DNA from: an uncultured Pseudomonadota bacterium
GTDB taxonomy: Bacteria; Myxococcota_A; UBA9042; CAIXZC01
NCBI GenBank assembly: GCA_937884235.1
Contig: CALGBT010000575.1
Span: 1 to 33,416, forward strand
DNA: 33,416 nucleotides
Direction: 5' to 3'
Made by a program: the position numbers and the translations under genes. Position 1 is the first letter of the stretch, and every line of letters begins with the position of its first letter. Below the pieces are notes generated by a model. The model worked only from the letters and a program-made list of their open reading frames with translations, was not told the origin of the DNA and ran no database searches. Below, one piece after another: positions 24,962 to 32,300 of this stretch.

Positions 24962-26497
24962 ATGTTGCGTTGGTGCGGACCCATTACTTTGGTGGTAATC
25001 GTTCTACTGGCTGGTTGCCAGGGGGAGCGGGGGCAGCAGTATGCCCATCCTGGGGCACGATATGGGCTGGAGGGAATGGCCTTTGCGGTGCAGACGCCGC
25101 CGCTGGAGACGGTGCGGGACGACCTCCTAGGCCTGGTGGTCAACATGGAGGGCGTGGAAGGGGTTCTGGCGCTCATTGAGGGGGCCGTGGGACTCGATTT
25201 TGCCAACCTGGAATTGTTGGCGGAGGCGGGCTTGGATGAATCTATGCCGGGGCTCCTGTTCGGGTATCGGGGCGGTTTGGTCGCGGTTATTGGACTGGGT
25301 GATGTGAGCCGTTTCGAAGATTTTCTGGTGGGACTTGCAAAGCGGGAAGCGTGGAGCTTTCGGCGGACCCCCACTGAAGGAGCCGTGCTCTATGACATGG
25401 CTGGATTTGCCCTCGCGGTACAGGGCAACCTGCTGACTCTCTTCTGGGGGGGGCAGGGCGAGTCCCTGGGCAATTTGGCGGCCCTTCTGCTGGAGCCGAC
25501 ACCGGAGGTCGCGGCCCCACTGCCTGACCATGGCTATGCCATCAGGTTGAACGGTTTTGCCGGGCAACTGGAGGAAGGACTGGCTGAGGAGTTTTCACAG
25601 GTTGGTCCGTTGGCCGGAGTGGCGCGGTCTCTGGCGCGCTATCTGGATGGCTGCGGCGACGTCGCCGGGGGGCTGGACTTTGGCGATCGGGTGGTTTTCA
25701 CCGCCACAGCTGAAGGGTGCCCCACTGGCCTGACTGCGGTGCCCGTGCTGGCCCCTGAGCAGCTGGTTCCTGACGATACTATTGTGCTGGTGCATGCTCG
25801 CCTCCCGGTGGGTTCGTTGTGGCATGCGGTGCCCCCGGTGGCCCGCTACCTGTTGTCTGATTGGTGGCAGGAGATGCCCGGGAAGCGGCCCGAGACCTTG
25901 ACTGATCTGGGGGCGGTGCTGGGGCGGTTTGATGGCGAGTTCGCGGTGGCGTTGCTCGGTCTTGGTGCCGATGTCAATCTCGATTCCTTACTCGGCACCA
26001 AGGACGCGCTGGCTCCGCTCTTTGGAATCCATTGGCAGGTTGTGGCGTTGCTGCGTGAAGGCGAGGTTCTTGACGAGGTCTTTGACCCGGAGGCGATGAA
26101 GCTGTTGTTGCCGCAGTATCAGCCTCGGGGCCTGGGGGCTGGTGACCTGTTGGCAACCGAGTATTGTCGACCCAAGACTGCCCAGGCGGACCAGCGATGT
26201 TTCACGGTCATGCGCCAGGGGCAGACTGTGTCGGTGGTGACGGGGGTTGGCGAGGGGGACCGTTTGCTACGCACTTTGCGGGGGCAGCGTAAGGCGCTGG
26301 CCGAATCCATGTTTGCGGGGCAGCAGCGCGGCCCGCTGACTGTGACCTTGAAGACACGGCGATTAGTGAAGGAGCTTATCAGCAAGGGTTTTCCTCCCTA
26401 CTTCCTGAAGATCCTCTCGTCGATTCTTGAGGTGCGGCTGACAGTGGGGACTGGTGAGGCCGGGACCAGTCTGGCCGCGGAGGTGGTGCTGCGATGA
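24962..26497 (+). CDS. Lipoprotein of unknown function, first gene of an ABC operon
   Basis: This 511-residue lipoprotein has a signal peptide MLRWCGPITLVVIVLLAGC with Cys19 as anchor. The mature part is hydrophobic and rich in Gly, Leu and acidic residues. It has phrases such as LLFGYRGGLVAVIGLGDVSRFEDFLVGLA and FDGEFAVALLGLGADV that suggest repeated alpha/beta units, reminiscent of DUF3352-type proteins, but I cannot assign a family with confidence. There is a Cys pair near CGDV and EGCPTG. The start at ATG 24962 is set by the lipobox and by the promoter directly upstream. The stop codon overlaps the ATPase start (ATGA), so it probably works with the ABC transporter, perhaps as a periplasmic cargo or partner protein. 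Confidence 0.8.
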   Translation: MLRWCGPITLVVIVLLAGCQGERGQQYAHPGARYGLEGMAFAVQTPPLETVRDDLLGLVVNMEGVEGVLALIEGAVGLDFANLELLAEAGLDESMPGLLFGYRGGLVAVIGLGDVSRFEDFLVGLAKREAWSFRRTPTEGAVLYDMAGFALAVQGNLLTLFWGGQGESLGNLAALLLEPTPEVAAPLPDHGYAIRLNGFAGQLEEGLAEEFSQVGPLAGVARSLARYLDGCGDVAGGLDFGDRVVFTATAEGCPTGLTAVPVLAPEQLVPDDTIVLVHARLPVGSLWHAVPPVARYLLSDWWQEMPGKRPETLTDLGAVLGRFDGEFAVALLGLGADVNLDSLLGTKDALAPLFGIHWQVVALLREGEVLDEVFDPEAMKLLLPQYQPRGLGAGDLLATEYCRPKTAQADQRCFTVMRQGQTVSVVTGVGEGDRLLRTLRGQRKALAESMFAGQQRGPLTVTLKTRRLVKELISKGFPPYFLKILSSILEVRLTVGTGEAGTSLAAEVVLR

Positions 26498-27180
26498 TCG
26501 TTGAGCTGCGCCACATCCAGAAGAGCTACGAGGCGGCCTCGGGCATCCCGGTGTTGAAGGACGGGAACGTGGCCATCGAGGAGGGGGAGTTCGTTGCCAT
26601 TCTGGGCAAGAGCGGGTCCGGCAAGACGACGTTGCTCAATATCATCGGCGGTCTTGACCGGGACTTCAAGGGGGAGGCCATCGTGGCGGGCCGCAACCTT
26701 CAGAAGATGGGCGATCGGGCTCTCTCCCGATTTCGCAATGAGACCATTGCCTTCATCTTCCAGACCTTCAATCTGTTGCCCCACCTGACCTGCCGCGAGA
26801 ACGTCGCCTTTCCGGCCTACTTCGCCGGCAATGCCGCGAACCGCGCGGAGGTGGCACAGCGCGCTCAGGAAGCGATGGAACGGGTTGGCATTGAGCACAA
26901 GGCGGCCAGTGTGCCGGGGCGGTTGTCAGGCGGCGAACGCCAGCGGGTGGCCATTGCCCGGGCGATCTTCCAGAAGCCGAGGATTCTGCTTGCCGATGAA
27001 CCCACGGGAAATCTTGACTCGGTCTCTGGTCGGCACGTTCTGGATCTATTTATGGAGTTGAATCGAGAAGATGGCATGACCTGCATGTTGGTGACCCACG
27101 ACGAGCAGCTGGCGAAGATGGCCAGCCGCATCGTCCGCATTGCGGACGGTCAGGTCGTGGGGGAGGAGAGGCCGGCATGA
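26494..27180 (+). CDS. ABC transporter ATP-binding protein, LolD/MacB type
   Basis: This 228-residue cytoplasmic ATPase is of the LolD/MacB/FtsE class. Walker A is GKSGSGKTT at 38-46. The Q-loop is FQTFNLLP, the signature is LSGGERQRVAIARA near 144-157, and Walker B with D-loop is ILLADEPTGNLDS near 164-176. The switch His lies in VTHDE. The TFNLLPHLT phrase and the length are typical of ATPases that pair with FtsX-domain permeases and drive lipoprotein release, antibiotic or peptide export, or other periplasmic work by mechanotransmission. It overlaps the genes on both sides by four bases (ATGA each time), which makes a three-gene operon very likely. Confidence 0.96.
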   Translation: MIVELRHIQKSYEAASGIPVLKDGNVAIEEGEFVAILGKSGSGKTTLLNIIGGLDRDFKGEAIVAGRNLQKMGDRALSRFRNETIAFIFQTFNLLPHLTCRENVAFPAYFAGNAANRAEVAQRAQEAMERVGIEHKAASVPGRLSGGERQRVAIARAIFQKPRILLADEPTGNLDSVSGRHVLDLFMELNREDGMTCMLVTHDEQLAKMASRIVRIADGQVVGEERPA

Positions 27181-29141
27181 AGGCGAGTCGTCTGGTGGCG
27201 GTGGTGCTCCAAAATGTGCGGCGAAATCGCAAGAATTTCGTTTTTTCGGCCATTGGAATCACCGTTGGCGTCTGTGTTTTCTCGTTTTTCACTGCCTTGA
27301 CCATGGGAGTCAGGGTGGAAGTACTCAATCGTATCTACCCCGTCGATTTGATCGAGGTTGAGCCGGCTTCTGTAAACATCGCCGGGACCAAAAGTAGCAT
27401 TGAGAAGGTGCCCTTTCGTGAAGAAGGCGTGACCATGCTCCTCAAGGAGCCGGGAGTCGGCCGCATCTTCCCGAAGCTGCGCTCCCGCTTTCAGGCTACC
27501 TACCGCATGGGGGGGCAGCTCTTCGGGCAGGATGGCATCACCTTTGAGGCCTACTTTGACGGGCTGGACGGTGGTCTCTTGCGGCGTGAACTGAAAGAGG
27601 GCGAAGAGCTGCGGGCCGGGAAGTCCGTGAAGGACAGGTTGGAGGCCCGCTACGGCCGCGAGCACCGCTGTTACGATGCTGAGGACTGTTCTCCTGGAGA
27701 GGAGTGCCGCGAGGGGCTCTGCCAGAAGGTCGAATACTGGTCGCTCTTCCGGGATTGGCGAGAGTATATCCCCTGTCGTGACGAGAGTATCTGCGCGGCC
27801 GGCTACGGTTGCCGCTATGAGCAGTGCCGGGCACTGTGCAAAGCCGATGATGAATGCCTGGCCGAGGAGACCTGTCTCAGGTCGCCCTGTACGAAGGATG
27901 AAGATTGTGGCCCCGGCGGCTGTGTCGCCGGGCGTTGCTCTACCGGGGCTTGTTTCTTTCCGTGTGAAGGCGGTTGTCCGGCCGGTCAGGAGTGCATTCC
28001 TGCGGTTTGTTTGACGGCTGCAGATTGCTCGGACGGTCCTTGTTACGAGGGACAATGCGCGCTGGGTGGAACCTGTACTTTCATGTCCTGTGTGCAGCGC
28101 CGGAAGGAGCGGGAAGTGCTGGGCAATCCGGACATGATTCGAGGCGAGCGACCGGGGCTGTGTGACGACGGCACTCCGGTTCCTGAGGGGGGAACCTGCG
28201 TGCTGGCACGTTGCCCCGTGGGCAGCTACTGTTCTGTCCATACCTACTTCAAGCCCGGCAGTCTGTGGCGGGACAAGCGGGGCGAGGGCCGGTGCGAGCA
28301 ACCGATCCCCGTGGTCTTGAATCCCATTGTCATGGAGATCTTCAACATGGTGCTGGGGTCGACGTTGGACCGGGCACAATTGGGCACCGTGGACACGTTG
28401 TTGGGATATGGTGCCTATGTCACCTTCGGGCATTCCTTCTACAAGGACCCGGTCAAGGACCGCACCCCGGTGCAGAAGCACATGCTGGTGGTGGGTTTCT
28501 CAAACAAAGCACTGGAGGCCGGCGTGACCATGCCCATGGCCTACGTGGACCGGGCCAATTCGCGGTACAAGGGCAAGGGCGCCAGTCAGGAATATGATTC
28601 CATGATCATCCAATTGGCGGCGGCGGAGCATCTGCCGGCGGTGATGGCGATGCTGGACCGCCTGAATATTCAGCTCTCCAGGCGCAGTTCTGAGGCCGAG
28701 AAGTTCAGGACCATTCTCCTCGTGGCCATCGCCATCTTCTTCATCATGGCGTCAATTATTCTGGCCATCGCCGCGGTGAACATCACGCATACCTTCCTGA
28801 TGGTCATCTACGAGCGGAACAAAGAGATCGGCATTCAGCGGGCGCTGGGTGCGACCAAGATGGACATCCGCCTGATCTTCCTGGGCGAATCGGTGCTTAT
28901 CGGTCTGGCCGGAGGGGCCATGGGCAACGGACTGGCCTATGGCTTGAGCCAGATCGCAGACTTCCTGGCTAATCGGTACATCGGAGATTTTCCTTTCCAA
29001 CCTGATACGTTCTTTCATTTTGAACTGTTGTGGGTTTTTGCCTCCACTGGTTTCGCCATCTTCTTCTCGCTGGTTGGTGCCTTCTTCCCCGCCAACCGGG
29101 CGGCGCGCATGGATCCAGCCAGGACTCTGACCGTAGGCTGA
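27177..29141 (+). CDS. FtsX/MacB-type ABC permease with a Cys-rich extracytoplasmic insertion
   Basis: This 654-residue inner-membrane protein has the four-helix MacB/LolCE plan: TM1 at about 19-40, then a large periplasmic region, then TM2 (about 510-537), TM3 (about 565-590) and TM4 (about 615-640). The typical ERNKEIGIQRALGATKMDI and FPANRAARMDPARTL phrases are present. Unusually, the periplasmic region holds a segment at about 160-375 with 30 cysteines. They occur in short spacings such as CYDAEDCSPGEEC and CTKDEDCGPGGC, like the Cys-rich segments of the MopE lipoproteins in this window. Normal FtsX-domain permeases lack this. The reading frame is unbroken and the flanking halves are normal, so it is an insertion rather than an assembly artefact of two genes. 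Confidence 0.92.
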   Translation: MKASRLVAVVLQNVRRNRKNFVFSAIGITVGVCVFSFFTALTMGVRVEVLNRIYPVDLIEVEPASVNIAGTKSSIEKVPFREEGVTMLLKEPGVGRIFPKLRSRFQATYRMGGQLFGQDGITFEAYFDGLDGGLLRRELKEGEELRAGKSVKDRLEARYGREHRCYDAEDCSPGEECREGLCQKVEYWSLFRDWREYIPCRDESICAAGYGCRYEQCRALCKADDECLAEETCLRSPCTKDEDCGPGGCVAGRCSTGACFFPCEGGCPAGQECIPAVCLTAADCSDGPCYEGQCALGGTCTFMSCVQRRKEREVLGNPDMIRGERPGLCDDGTPVPEGGTCVLARCPVGSYCSVHTYFKPGSLWRDKRGEGRCEQPIPVVLNPIVMEIFNMVLGSTLDRAQLGTVDTLLGYGAYVTFGHSFYKDPVKDRTPVQKHMLVVGFSNKALEAGVTMPMAYVDRANSRYKGKGASQEYDSMIIQLAAAEHLPAVMAMLDRLNIQLSRRSSEAEKFRTILLVAIAIFFIMASIILAIAAVNITHTFLMVIYERNKEIGIQRALGATKMDIRLIFLGESVLIGLAGGAMGNGLAYGLSQIADFLANRYIGDFPFQPDTFFHFELLWVFASTGFAIFFSLVGAFFPANRAARMDPARTLTVG

Positions 29142-29190
29142 GTTGGCCTCGTCGGGCGGTTGGTTCGTCATCCCCCGGTGTTTCTCGCGT

Positions 29191-29206
29191 GGGCGCTCGC
29201 GCGCCC
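29191..29206 (+). terminator. GC-rich stem-loop after the ABC operon
   Basis: GGGCGC (29191-29196) and GCGCCC (29201-29206) form a 6-bp stem with a TCGC loop, 50 bases after the permease stop codon. There is no T tract, so termination is uncertain. Confidence 0.35.
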
Positions 29207-29232
29207 TGCGTCGCATCCTGATATTAAAACTT

Positions 29233-29261
29233 TTGATTTGAGAGCTTTCGCGTGCCAAGAT
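29233..29261 (+). promoter_or_regulatory. Possible promoter of the giant lipoprotein gene
   Basis: TTGATT (29233-29238) and CAAGAT (29256-29261) are 17 bp apart in the most AT-rich part of the intergenic region. The -10 match is weak (three of six). Confidence 0.3.
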
Positions 29262-29313
29262 GTACTGGAACAAGGCAGTGATTGCACAGTAATCGAACTT
29301 CCGAGGTACCGTT

Positions 29314-32300
29314 ATGAAGAAAACGTACAAGCTTTGGCAGATCCTAGCGCTGGGTATGGCCGTCGCATCTCTGGCCTGTTCCGGGATAATCCCCGGCGAC
29401 GACGCGGTTGAACCGACTGATGTGGTCACCCCTCAGGATGTACCGGATGATCAGGGAACCAGTCACACCTTCGATCTAATGCCTGTTGATACTTTCAGCA
29501 AGGACGTCGTTGAAGATCTGACGGATGTCTTCATTCTGGATACCTACCTGCCGGACGTGCCGGTCCTTGAAGATGCCTTCCAATGGGACTGGCTACAAGA
29601 TTGTGACGTCCCCTACCTGGACCCTCTGGATGTTGAGGATACGTATGGGTGGGATTGGCAGATGGACTGTGACGTGCCCTACCTCAACGGTCCCTATCTC
29701 AACGATGTCAAAGGCTGGTACTGGGACGGCCATGGCGAGCCGCCCGAGCCACCTTGCAAATGGCAGGGGCCTTGCGCTTGTGATACCGACGAGGATTGTG
29801 TGCCCGGTTGGCAGTGTGAGCATCTGCCGACTCCCCCCTTCATTCCCAATGCCTGGGTCTGTGTCTACTTCGTGGATACCATGTGCATGCCGTGCAACGA
29901 GGATTCTGACTGCGTCAACAGCTTCGAGATCGAAGTGGGGCAGTGCCGCGACCTGGGCGGTCCAGGCAAATCCTGCGTCGTGAGTTGCGACGAGGACGAG
30001 GATTGTCCGCTGACTTCGGCATGCGTGGAAGACCCGCTTAACGAGGGTCAGACCATCTGCATGCCGCAGGATGAGTGCTGGTGTTCGAATCTGGCCAAGG
30101 AGTTTGGTTCCTGGAGTCTGTGCGCTGGCGAGTTGCCCGCCGACGGCTGCTCCGAGATTGTGGAGTGCACTGAGGATGGTCTTAGCGATTGCTATCAACC
30201 GGACCTTTCCGCCGAGGTTTGTGACGGCTTGGACAACGATTGTGACGGCCAGATTGACGAAGCGGGAGCCCTGGAATGTCAGGCCTGGTTTGCCGATGGA
30301 GACGTGGACGGGTATGGCGGGAATGAGATTGCCTGCCTTTGTGACGGCGCTGATGGTTACGTTCCGGCGGGCGGCGATTGCGACGACGAGAACGACCAAG
30401 TCTATCCTGGTGCAGAGGAAGATTGCAACGGGCTGGATGACGACTGTGATGGTGCGGCCGACGAGGACTTTGAGGATTTGGACCAGGACGGCGTAGCGGA
30501 TTGCGTCGACGATGACATCGACGGCGACGGCATCCCCAATGATGAAGCCCCGTGTCCCTTCGATGCTGAGTTTGGCCTGGGCGCACCGGATACTGACGGG
30601 GACGGTATCGCTGATTGCCTTGACCCCGACGACGACAACGACGGTTTTGGCGACGAGATTGATTGCGATCCCCTCAATGGCGACATCTTCCCCGAGGCCG
30701 GGGAAGTGTGCGACGGCGTTGATAATGACTGCGACGGTGACGTTGATGAAGAGGGAGCCGAGCTGTGCTTGCCCTATTATCCTGACGGCGACAACGATGG
30801 TTTCGGCATCGGTCTGGACAGCCCCTGTCTCTGCGCACCGGATTGGCCGTACACGGCTCCGGTCAATGGCGATTGCAATGACTCTGACCCCAAGGTGAAC
30901 CCCGAAGCTACCGAGACCTGCGATGGAGTTGACAACGACTGCGACGGTATTGTGGATCAGGAGGACACGCAGGGTTGTACCAACTGGTTCATCGATGAGG
31001 ACAGTGACGGTCTGGGTGGTGACGAATCCAAGTGCCTTTGCGGTCCCAGTCACCCCTACAAGACGAAGGTCGCGGGCGACTGTGATGACAGTGACCCCGA
31101 CGTCAACGTGTTGGCTGCGGAGGTCTGCAACGGCAAGGATGATAACTGTGACGGTGGGGTGGACGAGGCTGGTGCCGTGGGCTGCCAGCAGTACAAGATG
31201 GACAAGGACGGCGATGGCTGGGGCGTGAGCTTCCCCATCAAGTGTCTCTGTGAACCGACCGCCCCCTTCACTGCGACCCAGTCTGGCGACTGTGATGACA
31301 GTGACGGTGACGTCAATCCGGACGCCACCGAAGTCTGTAACGGTAAGGATGACGATTGTGACTTCGCCACCGACGAGGCCGGTGCTGAGGGTTGCAAGAT
31401 CTACTTCCTTGATGGAGACAAGGATGGCTATGGAACCGAGGCCATGTTCAAGTGCGTTTGCGGTCCAAAGGGATACTACTCGAGCGAGAATGCGCTTGAC
31501 TGCGACGACAATAGTGCTGCGGTTAATCCGGATGGCATAGAAGTTTGTGATGGCGTCGACAATGACTGCAATGGACTGCTGGACATGTTCCCAGACAAGC
31601 CCTGCTATGCGTTTGGTAGCGGTATTGAGTGCAAGGGCATGTTGATGTGTGACAATGGCGGCATGAAGTGCAGTGCCGAAGACCCCGGCGACGAGACCTG
31701 CGATGGCCTCGATAACGACTGTAATGGACTCATCGATGATGGCCCCGATGGCGGCGAATTGAACGGTTCCTGTTACACCGGTTCCTTCGGCACCCAGGGT
31801 GTAGGGCTGTGCGCAGACGGACACCGGGTCTGTGGTAATGGTGTCTGGGGTGTATGCGAGGACCAGGTTCTCCCCACCACTGAATTGTGCGATGGACTGG
31901 ACAATGACTGCGATGGCTTTGACGACGATGGATTTGTCATCAACGAAGGCTGTGTCAGCGGTCTGGGCCTTTGCGCTACTCCGGGTATGTACATCTGTGC
32001 CGAAGATGGCCTGGATGTGCTCTGTGAGACCTTGCCCCTGCCGGAGCCCCAGGAGGAACTCTGCGATGGACTGGACAATGACTGCGATGGCGTGGTCGAC
32101 GAGGAGTTCCTTGATTCCGATTTGGACGGGCAGGCCGATTGCACGGACAAGGACGATGACAATGATGGTATCGCCGACAAGTATGACAACTGCGTCCTGA
32201 CCCCCAACCCGCTCCAGCTGGACTTTGATGGTGATGGCTTGGGCGACAAATGTGACGACGACGATGACAATGATGGCACTGCCGATGGTGACGACTGCGC

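Noticed and set aside
27150-28481. Open frame of 443 codons on the minus strand
   Set aside because: It is antisense to the ABC permease and shows no domain or credible start.
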